61,946 nucleotides of DNA, taken from Cupriavidus sp. IDO. Lineage in GTDB: Bacteria; Pseudomonadota; Gammaproteobacteria; Burkholderiales; Burkholderiaceae. The notes under the pieces are model-generated. The model ran no database searches and had not been told where the DNA came from. It was given only the letters and a program-made list of their open reading frames with translations. The stretch's first letter is position 1. Each line of letters opens with the position of its first letter. The position numbers were made by a program, and so were the translations under genes. Of the stretch, positions 10,201-17,962 are shown piece by piece. The stretch is taken from NCBI RefSeq assembly GCF_000812465.1, contig NZ_JWMA01000073.1, positions 1-61,946 of the forward strand, written 5' to 3'.

Positions 10201-10708
10201 CCGGACTCTGCACGCCCGGCGCCATGCGGATCAGGTAGCGGATCTCGCGCTGCAGGCGCTGGTTCAGCGCCACCAGGAAATCGAGCGTGGCCGAATCGGT
10301 GCGGTCGATGCTGTCGACGAAGGCAGCGAAGCGCGGCGTCAGCTCGTCCCGGACCAGATACGGTGCAAGCTCGTGCGCGAGGCCCTCCTCATAGGTGAAC
10401 GGAAACCGCTCGGCCGAGGGCTCCAGGAAGAAGTCGAACGGGTTGTAGACCGACATCTCGGCCACCAGGTCGACGGTGATCCTGAACTCGCGCGTGGCCT
10501 CGGGGATCACGAGCCGCGCCAGGTAGTTGGCGAACGGGTCCTGCTGCCAGTTGATGAAGTGCTGCGCCGGCTCGATGCGCAATGAATAGGAAAGGATGGG
10601 CGTGCGGCAATGCGGCGCGGGGCGAAGCCGCACTACCTGCGGCGACAGTTCCACCAGGCGGTCATACCGGTAATGGGTGACATGAGTCAGTGCGACATGC
10701 GTAGCCAC
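7280..10708 (-). CDS. Transglutaminase/DUF2126 giant protein
   Basis: This 1142-residue protein is the first gene of the minus-strand operon. Residues about 5-90 form the bacterial transglutaminase N-terminal domain (ALTHVTHYRYDRLVELSPQ), about 160-275 the transglutaminase core with Cys in GSCRDSGWL, His in FTDLHAWCE and Asp in GLDPTSG, and about 300-1130 the DUF2126 domain (TMGGEPTF, GTGGGNHF and AEFCIDKLYSPD segments). An Ala/Arg-rich stretch near residues 570-620 looks like an unstructured insert. The start is GTG at 10708, preceded by GGGAGG. The DUF2126 region has been related to amidoligase-type enzymes; together with the ATP-grasp, alpha-E and second transglutaminase genes it forms a predicted peptide-modifying set of unknown product. 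Confidence 0.93.
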   Translation of the reverse strand: MATHVALTHVTHYRYDRLVELSPQVVRLRPAPHCRTPILSYSLRIEPAQHFINWQQDPFANYLARLVIPEATREFRITVDLVAEMSVYNPFDFFLEPSAERFPFTYEEGLAHELAPYLVRDELTPRFAAFVDSIDRTDSATLDFLVALNQRLQREIRYLIRMAPGVQSPETTLATGSGSCRDSGWLLVQTLRHLGLAARFVSGYLLQLAPDVKALDGPSGTETDFTDLHAWCEVYLPGAGWIGLDPTSGLLAGEGHIPLACTPEPGSAAPVSGAVEKSEVEFHHEMAIKRIYESPRVTLPYTAAQWQAVYETGAGVDQQLDAMDVRLTMGGEPTFVSVRDREGAEWNTDALGPTKRGLATELVHKLREHYGAGGFLHFGQGKWYPGEQLPRWALSICWRADGAPCWQDPALFADERHPGEYTDKDARRFMEALGARLGLDATCIQPAYEDAWYYLWRERRLPVNVDPHDARLDDEMERVRLRRVFDAGLARVTGYVLPMARTEGEPDDATRGWLSSQWFLRGERLYLLPGDSPMGYRLPLDSLPWAKAADRPAQIEQDPFAPRAPLAATAAQRWQRPGATVPSAAIAARGTVAGGAGRAAASASAPARGESAPDIIRTALCVEVRHPSRAAGPAVEASQMEDKRGVIYVFMPPLTVLEDYLELLSAVEATAAGLGVKIVLEGYPPPRDSRLKVLQVTPDPGVIEVNIHPASNWEELVDHTEFLYQAAHETYLSTEKFMLDGRHTGTGGGNHFVLGGATPADSPFLRRPDLLASLIAYWHNHPSLSYLFSGLFIGPTSQAPRVDEARNDQLYELDIAFAELRRQLDQARETNSDGYVAPWLIDRVLRNLLIDVTGNTHRAEFCIDKLYSPDGPTGRLGLLELRAFEMPPHARMSLVQQLLLRALVARFWKAPYTAGLTRWGTALHDRFMLSTFVQMDFDDVLAEMRAAGHAFDAAWFAPHFEFRFPRVGELNAAGLSLTLRAALEPWHVMGEEGSAGGTVRYVDSSVERIEVRVLGLNDSRYVVTVNGHALPLQPTGRAGEFVAGVRYRAWAPPSSLHPTIGSHAPLTFDVVDTWTERSIGGCQYHVSHPGGRNYETFPVNAYEAESRRLARFSAHGHTPGRSVAPAVRRSLEFPFTLDLREG

Positions 10709-10802
10709 GACGGCCTCCCGGGCGTGCGGTTAGGGTCATTTATTCCAAGCAAGACTTGTACCGCCCCGCAACCGGGCCGGATAAACGACAGCGCAAGCAC
10801 TC

Positions 10803-11519
10803 TCACATTGCGCTGCCGGTACGGGCACGCACGGACTCTTCCAGCAGCGAACGCAGCTTGGCCAGGGCCCCGGGATCGCCATGGGCGGCCGAACGCGCAT
10901 ACCAGATCTTGGCCTGCTCGACGTCCTTGTCGACCACACCGGGCTCGCCATGCTCGTAAAAGCTGCCAACGATGTACTGCGCACCACCGTCGCCGGCGCT
11001 GGCGGCACGGCTGTACCACTCGAACGCCTTGCCGTAGTCGCGCGGCACGCCGCGGCCGGTGAAGTAGTTGGTCGCCAGCGCCATCTGCGCCTGCACGTGG
11101 CCGCCCTGCGCCGCGCGCTCGTACCAGCGATTGGCTTCCACCAGCGATTTCGGCACCAGCTCGCCGCGTTCGTACAGGTCGCCCCAGGTGAACTGGGCAT
11201 GCGTCATCTGGTTGTCGGCGGCCTTCTTCAGCCAGACCAGCGCTTCCTGCGGCCGGGCCGGAGTGCCCTCGCCGCGCAGCAGCATCATGGCGTAGTTGAA
11301 CTGGGCCAGGCGGTTGCCCTGCTGCGCGGCGCTGGCAAAGCCGCGCAACGCTACATCGAACGACCCGGCCTCGTACGCGGCCAGTGCATCGCGCGTCTGC
11401 GCCTGGGCGGGCGCGGTGGGCACGGGCGCGGCGTGCGCGAGCGGCAACGGACCGAGGGCGCCAAGCGTTACGCCGACGGCACAAAACCAGCGGAGGATGA
11501 GGTGGCGGGCAGTTGGCAT
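10803..11519 (-). CDS. Sel1-repeat (TPR-like) exported protein
   Basis: This 238-residue protein begins with a cleavable signal peptide (about residues 1-30, ending AHAAPVP) and then carries tandem Sel1-like helical repeats of about 36 residues, recognisable by the A-x-x-G-x-x-x-A-x-x-x-L/Y-x-x-G pattern (for example AAQGGHVQAQMALATNYFTG). Such repeats bind other proteins and are often periplasmic. The ATG is preceded by GGGAG. It lies 94 bp upstream of the transglutaminase operon on the same strand and could be transcribed with it, but it is not part of the usual gene set. Function unknown. Confidence 0.85.
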   Translation of the reverse strand: MPTARHLILRWFCAVGVTLGALGPLPLAHAAPVPTAPAQAQTRDALAAYEAGSFDVALRGFASAAQQGNRLAQFNYAMMLLRGEGTPARPQEALVWLKKAADNQMTHAQFTWGDLYERGELVPKSLVEANRWYERAAQGGHVQAQMALATNYFTGRGVPRDYGKAFEWYSRAASAGDGGAQYIVGSFYEHGEPGVVDKDVEQAKIWYARSAAHGDPGALAKLRSLLEESVRARTGSAM

Positions 11520-11632
11520 GGCGGGCTCCCTGCGGTTCGCTGCGCCTTCTTTAATTCAGTGTAGGAGCCGCAAGGAGAGGACGGAAGCGGATGCCCAGAT
11601 CGGCCAGTCACCCGCGGGCCATAGGCCCAGGG

Positions 11633-11712
11633 CTACGAAATATCTGCGCGAATGATGAACTTCGCCGAGTTTGCAAGCACATCATTCTTCAGGTAAATAT
11701 ACCTAGTGCCCT
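11633..11712 (-). other. AT-richer stretch after corA with a coding-like tail
   Basis: Directly downstream of corA the base composition drops visibly and one minus-strand frame reads as a peptide tail ending in KFIIRADIS and a TAG stop. It overlaps the corA end in another frame and has no start of its own. It may be a remnant of a foreign gene or chance. The rest of 11520-11721 shows nothing else. Confidence 0.2.
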
Positions 11713-11721
11713 TGCGCCGGC

Positions 11722-12693
11722 TCAGATCCAGCCCGCCCGATGCAAGCGCCGCCACAGCCCCGCGCACGCCACGGCCGTCACGCCGACCACCACCGGGTAG
11801 GCGTACTGGAATTTCAGCTCGGGCATGAATGAGAAGTTCATCCCGTACAGGCTGAACACCACGGTCGGAATCGCGAGAATCGCCCCCCAGCCCGCCAGCC
11901 GCTTGACCACTTCGTTCTGGCCGACCGTGACCAGGGCCAGGTTGACCTGCACCGCCGTGGTCAGCATTTCGCGCACCACGTCGAGCGTTCGCACCAGCCG
12001 GCTGGCATGGTCCGCAATGTCGCGGAAGTACGCGCGCAGTTCCTTCGGCACCAGGTCTTCGTGCAGACGGATCAGCTGGCCGCAAATATCCTCGACCGGG
12101 CTGACCGCGTTGCGCAGCCTCAGCACCTGCCGCTTGATGTCATAGAGCCGCTCGATGGCCCGGCGATCGAACTCGTCACGGAAGATGCCCTGCTCCAGCT
12201 CCGCAAAGGTGTCTTCGAGACGCGCCGCCAGCGGCATGTAGTGATCAACCACGAAGTCCATCAGCGCGTACAGCACGTAGCCCGGGCCGTTGGCGAGCCC
12301 GTGGGGGTCGTGCTCGCAGCGCTCGCGCACCGGCGCGTAGGTGCTGCTGGCGCCGTGCCGCACGGAAACCACGTAGTTCGGACCGACGAAGAGGTGCGTT
12401 TCGCCGACCACCACTTCCTCTTCCACCAGCTGTGCGGTGTTCAGGACGACAAAGACCGAATCGCCATAGGATTCCAGCTTGGGCCGCTGATGCGCATCGA
12501 GCGCATCCTCCACCGCCAGCGGGTGCAGGCCGAACACCTGCTGCACCTGGCGCAGCAGCGCCAGGTCGGGCTCATGCAGGCCCAGCCACACGAACGTGCC
12601 CGGTACGCTGATGGCGCCGGGAATCTCGCCGATCTCCACCGAGCCGATACGCTTGCCTTCGCGATAGGCCACGCAGTTGACGATTGCGCCCAT
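11722..12693 (-). CDS. corA: CorA-family magnesium/divalent cation transporter
   Basis: This 323-residue inner-membrane channel takes up Mg2+ or related divalent cations. It has the large acidic cytoplasmic domain, two C-terminal transmembrane helices and the signature YGMNF motif at the end of the first helix, followed by the loop SFMPELK. The ATG at 12693 (MGAIVNCVAY) follows AAGGGAG; the longer open frame upstream lacks a comparable site. A CorA-type gene upstream of and divergent from minC fits a Cupriavidus/Ralstonia-type chromosome. The 230-bp gap to minC must hold both promoters. Confidence 0.9.
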   Translation of the reverse strand: MGAIVNCVAYREGKRIGSVEIGEIPGAISVPGTFVWLGLHEPDLALLRQVQQVFGLHPLAVEDALDAHQRPKLESYGDSVFVVLNTAQLVEEEVVVGETHLFVGPNYVVSVRHGASSTYAPVRERCEHDPHGLANGPGYVLYALMDFVVDHYMPLAARLEDTFAELEQGIFRDEFDRRAIERLYDIKRQVLRLRNAVSPVEDICGQLIRLHEDLVPKELRAYFRDIADHASRLVRTLDVVREMLTTAVQVNLALVTVGQNEVVKRLAGWGAILAIPTVVFSLYGMNFSFMPELKFQYAYPVVVGVTAVACAGLWRRLHRAGWI

Positions 12694-12923
12694 GGGGACT
12701 CCCTTATCAGATGGCGCAATCGTAACAAGGCTTTGCCGCATCGGCCCGGCCCACGAGCCCGCCAGCGCAGGCGCGCCACGCGAACCACACTTTTGCAGCG
12801 ACGTGCGGCGCATATCCGCGGCGCAAAGGAACGCACGGGCCACGCGGGAAACATCTTGCGCCAATTGTTACAGTTCGCGCCGGAGACGACGTTAGAATGT
12901 GGCATTTCCACGGTCACCCGGCT

Positions 12924-13736
12924 ATGTCCCAGAAGAAATCGCCACGATTCGAGCTGCGCAGTGGCAACGTAGACGCCCTCCTCCTCGCCCTCCAGACCGC
13001 CGACATGGCTGCGCTGCGGGATGACCTCCTCTCCCGCTTCGAAGCAACCCCCGACTTCTTCTCCAATGACGTGATCGCGCTGGACCTGCGCACGCTGGAA
13101 GACGATCAGCAAGTGGCGCTCGAACAGGTGATCGACACGCTTGCCGCGCTCAAGGCCCGTGCCATCGGCGTGGTGGCGCGCGAGGCACAGCGCGGCTGGG
13201 CGGAAGGCTTCGGCCTGCCGCTGCTCGACAGCCAGAGCCGCCGCGGCGGGCGCGCGTCGGAATCGCCCGACCGTGCCGCCGCGGCAAAAGCCGCCGAGCA
13301 GGCCGAGCGGGCCGCCGCCGAACAGGCCGCGCAAGCGGAAGCGGCAATTGCCGCGGCACATGCCGCCACCGACGCAGCAGTCGCCGCCGCGGTACGCCAG
13401 ACCCAGACCATCCTGATCGACAAGCCGCTGCGCTCCGGCCAGCAGGTGTACGCGCATGGCGACGTGGTGATCCTCGATGTGGTCAGCTACGGCGCCGAGG
13501 TGATTGCCGAAGGCAATATCCATATTTATGCCCCGCTGCGCGGCCGCGCGCTGGCGGGGGTCAAGGGCAACCAGCAAGCGCGCATTTTCTGCACCTGCCT
13601 GGAGGCCGAACTGGTTTCGATCGCCGGCATCTACCGGACCGCGGAGCAGACGCTTCCGGCCGATGTGCTCGGCAAATCGGCGCAGGTACGCCTGGCCGAG
13701 GAAAAACTCATTCTCGAACCGCTGCGGACGAAGTAA
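12924..13736 (+). CDS. minC: Septum site-determining protein MinC
   Basis: MinC inhibits FtsZ polymerisation near the cell poles. The 270-residue protein has an N-terminal FtsZ-binding domain (about 1-110), an Ala/Glu-rich linker (about 120-165) and a C-terminal beta-helical dimerisation/MinD-binding domain with the GEVIAEGNIHIYAPLRGRALAG-type core. The start at 12924 (MSQKKSPRF) is chosen over a GTG-like extension at 12897 because it matches the family N-terminus. It is followed by minD after 59 bp and then minE, the usual order. Confidence 0.96.
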   Translation: MSQKKSPRFELRSGNVDALLLALQTADMAALRDDLLSRFEATPDFFSNDVIALDLRTLEDDQQVALEQVIDTLAALKARAIGVVAREAQRGWAEGFGLPLLDSQSRRGGRASESPDRAAAAKAAEQAERAAAEQAAQAEAAIAAAHAATDAAVAAAVRQTQTILIDKPLRSGQQVYAHGDVVILDVVSYGAEVIAEGNIHIYAPLRGRALAGVKGNQQARIFCTCLEAELVSIAGIYRTAEQTLPADVLGKSAQVRLAEEKLILEPLRTK

Positions 13737-13795
13737 TCGCGGCCCATCGGGATCTGAATCACAGCAGCAACAACCCATTACTGGACCAAAGAGCC

Positions 13796-14611
13796 ATGGC
13801 AAAAATCATCGTTGTGACCTCCGGCAAGGGAGGCGTCGGCAAGACCACCACCAGCGCCAGCTTTGCCGCCGGCCTGGCCCTGCGCGGCAACAAGACTGCC
13901 GTGATCGACTTCGACGTCGGCCTGCGCAACCTCGACCTGATCATGGGTTGCGAGCGCCGCGTGGTGTATGACCTGATCAATGTGGTGCAGGGCGAAGCCA
14001 ACCTGAACCAGGCCCTGATCAAGGACAAGAAGTGCGAAAACCTGTTCATCCTGCCGGCCTCGCAGACTCGCGACAAGGATGCGCTGACCAAGGACGGCGT
14101 CGAGAAGGTCATCAAGGGCCTGATCGACATGAACTTCGACTACATCATCTGCGACTCGCCCGCCGGCATCGAATCCGGCGCGCTGATGGCCATGTACTTC
14201 GCCGACGAAGCCCTGATCGTCACCAACCCGGAAGTCTCCTCGGTGCGTGACTCGGACCGCATTCTCGGCATCCTGGCCTCCAAGACCAAGCGCGCCAGCG
14301 AAGGCGGCGACCCGATCAAGGAACACCTGCTGATCACGCGCTACAACCCGAAGCGCGTGCACGGCGGTGAAATGCTTTCGCTGACCGACATCCAGGAGAT
14401 CCTGCGCATCAAGCTGATCGGCGTGGTGCCCGAATCCGAGGCAGTCCTGCATGCCTCCAACCAGGGCACGCCCGCCATCCACCTGGAAGGCACCGACGTG
14501 GCGGACGCCTATGGCGACATCGTCGATCGCTTCCTGGGCAAGGACAAGCCGATGCGATTCACCGACTATCAGAAGCCGGGGCTGCTGTCGCGCATCTTCG
14601 GCAACAAATAA
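13796..14611 (+). CDS. minD: Septum site-determining ATPase MinD
   Basis: MinD is the membrane-associated ATPase that recruits MinC and oscillates with MinE. The 271-residue protein shows the deviant Walker A motif GKGGVGKTT at residues 10-18, the DFDVGLRNLD stretch, DSPAGIESGA as Walker B region and a C-terminal amphipathic membrane-targeting helix (GLLSRIFGNK). Start ATG lies after an A-rich leader. It is the central gene of minCDE. Confidence 0.99.
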   Translation: MAKIIVVTSGKGGVGKTTTSASFAAGLALRGNKTAVIDFDVGLRNLDLIMGCERRVVYDLINVVQGEANLNQALIKDKKCENLFILPASQTRDKDALTKDGVEKVIKGLIDMNFDYIICDSPAGIESGALMAMYFADEALIVTNPEVSSVRDSDRILGILASKTKRASEGGDPIKEHLLITRYNPKRVHGGEMLSLTDIQEILRIKLIGVVPESEAVLHASNQGTPAIHLEGTDVADAYGDIVDRFLGKDKPMRFTDYQKPGLLSRIFGNK

Positions 14612-14626
14612 GGAGGACTCATCCCC

Positions 14627-14881
14627 ATGTCGATCCTGTCCTTCCTGCTGGGGGAAAAGAAGAAGTCGGCTTCAGTCGCCAAGGAACGGCTTCAGATCAT
14701 CCTTGCCCACGAACGCACCGGCCACTCGGCGCCCGCCGACTACCTGCCGGCCCTGCAACGCGAACTGGTCGCGGTGATCTCGAAGTACGTCAAGATCAGC
14801 GACCAGGACCTGCGCGTCAGCCTCGAACGCCAGGACAACCTGGAAGTCCTGGAAGTCAAAATCGAGATCCCGCAGAGCTGA
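14627..14881 (+). CDS. minE: Cell division topological specificity factor MinE
   Basis: The 84-residue MinE stimulates the MinD ATPase and confines MinC/MinD inhibition to the poles. The N-terminal SILSFLLGEKKKSASVAKERLQ helix and the anti-MinCD segment with AHER, then a topological specificity domain ending VEIPQS-like, are present. AGGAGG precedes the ATG. It ends the operon and is followed by a strong terminator. Confidence 0.97.
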   Translation: MSILSFLLGEKKKSASVAKERLQIILAHERTGHSAPADYLPALQRELVAVISKYVKISDQDLRVSLERQDNLEVLEVKIEIPQS

Positions 14882-14901
14882 TTCCCTGCTCTTGCCTCAA
14901 T

Positions 14902-14940
14902 ACGGCCGCTCCCGGCTTCCGGGAGCGGCCGTGTTTATTT
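14902..14940 (+). terminator. Rho-independent terminator of minCDE
   Basis: A perfect 14-bp inverted repeat (14902-14915 and 14919-14932, three-base loop CTT) is followed by a T-rich tract, 21 bp after the minE stop. Confidence 0.9.
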
Positions 14941-15042
14941 GCGCGCGCCGTCTGTTGCCATAAAACGTCGTCCAATCTGCCGCAAAGCATCAAATCGGTA
15001 TTGTGTAGCGGCCAGACAACGCTTTTGCACCAAAATCCTGCT

Positions 15043-15068
15043 CAAATCCGTGCGCCAGCGAGGATTTG
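15043..15068 (+). promoter_or_regulatory. Inverted repeat in porin leader
   Basis: CAAATCC at 15043-15049 is mirrored by GGATTTG at 15062-15068, about 110 bp before the porin ATG. It could be an operator or a leader hairpin. The rest of 14941-15177 is relatively AT-rich and should hold the porin promoter, but no convincing pair of boxes was chosen. Confidence 0.3.
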
Positions 15069-15177
15069 TGTCCGAAGCTCCGGTGTTTTGTTAAATTTTC
15101 GCGGCGTTTACACGAAACGTAGACCCCGTCCCCGTCGTGATCCGACGGAGAACAGTACAAGACAGAAAAGGAGCACC

Positions 15178-16281
15178 ATGAAGAAATCGGCCATCGTTCT
15201 CGCAGCCGGCAGCCTGTTGGCAGGTTCGGCTTTCGCACAAAGCTCGGTTACCCTCTACGGTATCGTCGACCAGAGCATCCGCTTCACCACCAACTCCGAC
15301 CCTCAGAACCACAGTCAGACGCAACTGACCAATGGCGCGGTCACCAACAGCCGCTGGGGCCTGAAGGGCAGCGAAGCCCTGGGCAATAACCTGAAGGCGA
15401 TCTTCCAACTGGAAAACGGCTTCGATCCGGATACGGGCAAGGCCAACCAAGGCGGTCGCCTCTTCGGTCGTCAGGCATATGTTGGCCTGAGCGGCGAATT
15501 CGGTGCCATCAAGCTGGGCCGCCAGTACACCGAAGGCTTTAATTTCTTCGGCGACTATGATCCGCTGACCATTGGTAACTACGACAACAACGCCTGGCCC
15601 TTCTTCCTCACGCAGTTCCGCAGCGACAACGTGGTCAGCTACTCCGGCAAGTTCGGTGGTCTGAATGTTGGCGCCAGCTATGGCTTCGGTGAGAAGCCTG
15701 GCAGCTTCACGCACGCACAAACCAACCCGCCTAATGGCAATGCGCCCTACTTTGGCGCCCGCGCTGCATATGAAGTCGGCCCGTGGGGTGTTGGCGGCGT
15801 GTACCAGGAATTCCGTGACACGAACGGCAACAAGCAGCAAATGTGGGGTGCCGCCGGTAAGTACGCCTTTGGCCCGGCCAAGGTTTTCCTCGGCTACATC
15901 GGCGGCAAGGATAAGACTGGCCTGATCGACGCCGCTTTCTTCACGCCGTCGAGCAGCGCCAATCCGATCCCGGCTGGTGGCAATTACACGGCAAGCCCGC
16001 GTAAGGACAACATCGGCTACATCGGCGCGACCTACCAGGCCACTCCGGCTCTGGCGCTGACCGGCGTGTTCTATGGTGATCACATTAAGAACACGAACGG
16101 CCTGGCTGATGTCAGCGGCAACCGCTACACCGGCGTCCTTCTGGCTGAATACTCGCTGTCCAAGCGTACCCAAGTCTATGGCACCGTGGACTACAACAAG
16201 GTGACCGGTGGCGCGAAGACCCAACTGCCGGGCAGGGACAACCAGCTCGGCCTGGGCGCTGGCATTCGCCACATCTTCTGA
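15178..16281 (+). CDS. Gram-negative (Burkholderiales-type) outer-membrane porin
   Basis: This 367-residue trimeric beta-barrel porin lets small hydrophilic solutes cross the outer membrane. It begins with a signal peptide cleaved after GSAFA, then QSSVTLYGIVDQ, the typical start of Burkholderiales porins; the LENGFDPDTG, GRLFGRQAYVGLSG and FGAIKLGRQY segments are family hallmarks. The protein ends GAGIRHIF, with the terminal phenylalanine needed for BAM-dependent assembly. AAAAGGAGCACC precedes the ATG at 15178. Codon use is more even than in neighbours, which is common for highly expressed porins. A strong terminator follows. Confidence 0.96.
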   Translation: MKKSAIVLAAGSLLAGSAFAQSSVTLYGIVDQSIRFTTNSDPQNHSQTQLTNGAVTNSRWGLKGSEALGNNLKAIFQLENGFDPDTGKANQGGRLFGRQAYVGLSGEFGAIKLGRQYTEGFNFFGDYDPLTIGNYDNNAWPFFLTQFRSDNVVSYSGKFGGLNVGASYGFGEKPGSFTHAQTNPPNGNAPYFGARAAYEVGPWGVGGVYQEFRDTNGNKQQMWGAAGKYAFGPAKVFLGYIGGKDKTGLIDAAFFTPSSSANPIPAGGNYTASPRKDNIGYIGATYQATPALALTGVFYGDHIKNTNGLADVSGNRYTGVLLAEYSLSKRTQVYGTVDYNKVTGGAKTQLPGRDNQLGLGAGIRHIF

Positions 16282-16302
16282 TTGTTATCTGATCAGTCTG
16301 GC

Positions 16303-16333
16303 AAAAAGCCGACCTTCGGGTCGGCTTTTTTTT
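16303..16333 (+). terminator. Rho-independent terminator of porin gene
   Basis: AAAAAGCCGACC, a TTCG tetraloop and GGTCGGCTTTTTTTT form a bidirectional-looking hairpin 20 bp after the porin stop. Confidence 0.9.
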
Positions 16334-16389
16334 ATGCCCGCGGCCTGCGCGGCAGCCAGAGATACCAGCCTGCCTCGGTGAAGCCAGGG

Positions 16390-16542
16390 GCTCGCGCGCA
16401 TCGTCGCTACCACGTCGATCCATCTTCGCGCACGGTGGACAGCCACCTGTCGCGCATCCGGACCAAGCTGTCACTGTGGCCGCACAATGGCGTGCTGCTG
16501 TCTGCCATTTATGGCTGCGCAGCCGTCCTGATCCGGCCTAGC
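16390..16542 (+). pseudogene. C-terminal remnant of OmpR-family response regulator
   Basis: The plus-strand frame encodes about 50 residues that match the end of an OmpR/PhoB-type winged-helix domain: VDPSSRTVDSHLSRIRTKL followed by SAIYGC where the family normally has a TVYGxGYRL ending. There is no start, receiver domain or in-frame stop at the normal place, and the piece runs into the end of the Bug gene on the other strand. It is therefore a decayed tail of a lost two-component regulator. Confidence 0.55.
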
Positions 16543-17526
16543 TCAGTCGGCCTTGATGCCCGCTTCCTTGACGATACGGGCGTTCTCCGTGGATTCCTCG
16601 CGAATTGCCTTGGCAAATTGCGCAGCGGTGCCGCCGGTCGGCACTTCGCCGCCCTTCAGCAGTCGCTCGCGGACCTCGGGCTCGGCCAGCGCCTTGTTCA
16701 GCTCGGCGTTCAGGCGCTGGATGATGGCGGGCGGCGTCTTGCCCGGGGCGAAAACGCCGAAGGTGGACGTCAGGTTCGCCTTCGGATAGCCGAGTTCGGC
16801 CAGGGTCGGCACGCTGGCCAGTCCGTCGATGCGCCGGGGCGCTCCGACGGCAATGGCGCGCAGGCGGCCGGCCTGCATATGCTGGGTCAGTATCGGGCTG
16901 GCGTTGGTGCTCATCACCTCGAACTGGCCGCCCAGCGCATCGTTCATCTGCTGGCCGGCGCCCTTGTAGGGGATCAGCGTCAGCTCAGCCTTCGATTTGG
17001 CCTTGACCTGTTCCAGCACGACATGACCGACCGTGCCCAGGCCCGATGTCGCCCAGCGCACCGAACCCGGCTTGGCCCTGGCCTGCGCGACCAGGTCCTG
17101 GAAGGTCTTGCCGCCGAAGCTCTGCGTCGCAACGATCAGCACGGGCGAGTACATCACGCTCATCACCGGCGCCACGTCGCGCTGCGGATCGTAGTTGACG
17201 CGGCCCACGTGCGGATTCAGCGTCAGCGGGCTGGAGGAGGCAAAGCCCAGCGTGTAGCCGTCCGGCGCCGCCTTGGCCACGGCTTCGATGCCAATGCTGC
17301 CGCCGGCGCCGGCCTTGTTCTCCACCACCACCGACTGCCCCATCTGCGCCGACAGGCGCTCCCCCAGGGCGCGTGCCACCGCATCGCTGATGCCGCCGGT
17401 GGGATAGGCGACGATGATGCGGATCGGGCGGCTGGGATAAGTGTCGGCTGCGGCGGCGGGTTGTGCGGCCATCAGGCTGACGGCGCCAAGGGCGGCCAGC
17501 AGCGGCAAGCGGGAAGAGAAGGCCAT
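16543..17526 (-). CDS. Bug/TctC-family tripartite tricarboxylate transporter substrate-binding protein
   Basis: This 327-residue periplasmic protein begins with a signal peptide (MAFSSRLPLLAALG... ending PAAAA) and continues YPSRPIRIIVAYPTGG, the usual mature N-terminus of the Bug family, which is hugely expanded in Burkholderiales. The PDGYTL and TFGVFAPGKTP segments are also typical. These proteins bind carboxylates or amino acids for uptake, but most are orphans without membrane partners, as here. The ATG at 17526 gives a proper signal peptide; a longer frame to 17592 does not. Confidence 0.93.
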   Translation of the reverse strand: MAFSSRLPLLAALGAVSLMAAQPAAAADTYPSRPIRIIVAYPTGGISDAVARALGERLSAQMGQSVVVENKAGAGGSIGIEAVAKAAPDGYTLGFASSSPLTLNPHVGRVNYDPQRDVAPVMSVMYSPVLIVATQSFGGKTFQDLVAQARAKPGSVRWATSGLGTVGHVVLEQVKAKSKAELTLIPYKGAGQQMNDALGGQFEVMSTNASPILTQHMQAGRLRAIAVGAPRRIDGLASVPTLAELGYPKANLTSTFGVFAPGKTPPAIIQRLNAELNKALAEPEVRERLLKGGEVPTGGTAAQFAKAIREESTENARIVKEAGIKAD

Positions 17527-17634
17527 GACGGAGAAAGGACCGCGAAGAAATGGATGGATGGAGGCGGCGCGCGGAAGATCTGGAACCCGCATCGCTGCGC
17601 CTGTGAAGGCAGCCGTAATCTTAGCCGATCGCCC

Positions 17635-17937
17635 TCAGCGCACGAGCGGGTGTTCCGGCACCCAGGACACGAACAGCTCATTGGCGCGATCGTACAGCCG
17701 CCACACGGTGCCGCAGTCGCGGCAGCTGAAGGTCATCATGCTGAACGGCACGCCTGCCGCATTCTGGCTGATTGCGGTCGCCGAGTTGCGCAAGGTCAGG
17801 CATGAAGGTGGCTCGCGCCGGCGCGGATCGGCGGCCAGCGCCAGGCAGTTGGCGCAGGCCGGCACGGCAGGCGCAGCGGATGCGGCAGAAGGGGAAGGCG
17901 TGGGGGGCGGCGGTACGGCAGACTTCATGTCCGCCAT
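17635..17937 (-). CDS. Small protein with two CxxC knuckles, function unknown
   Basis: This 100-residue protein has a Pro/Ala/Ser-rich N-terminus and two cysteine pairs, CANC near residue 28 and CRDC near residue 72, spaced as in a zinc ribbon, followed by GTVWRLYDR. It may bind zinc and act as a small regulatory or chaperone-like protein. It is 20-30 bp from the EamA remnant on the same strand. No family was recognised. The start may be either of two nearby ATGs. Confidence 0.5.
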   Translation of the reverse strand: MADMKSAVPPPPTPSPSAASAAPAVPACANCLALAADPRRREPPSCLTLRNSATAISQNAAGVPFSMMTFSCRDCGTVWRLYDRANELFVSWVPEHPLVR

Positions 17938-17962
17938 GATGCCGCAAAACTGGCGCCGGCAA

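Noticed and set aside
7748..10585. A 945-residue plus-strand open frame
   Set aside because: It is a mirror frame of the DUF2126 gene, rich in His, Arg and Gln, as expected for antisense reading of GC-rich coding DNA.
12866..12896. A sigma70 promoter for minC (TTACAG and TAGAAT)
   Set aside because: The spacing is about 19 bp and the -35 match is weak; not enough to call.
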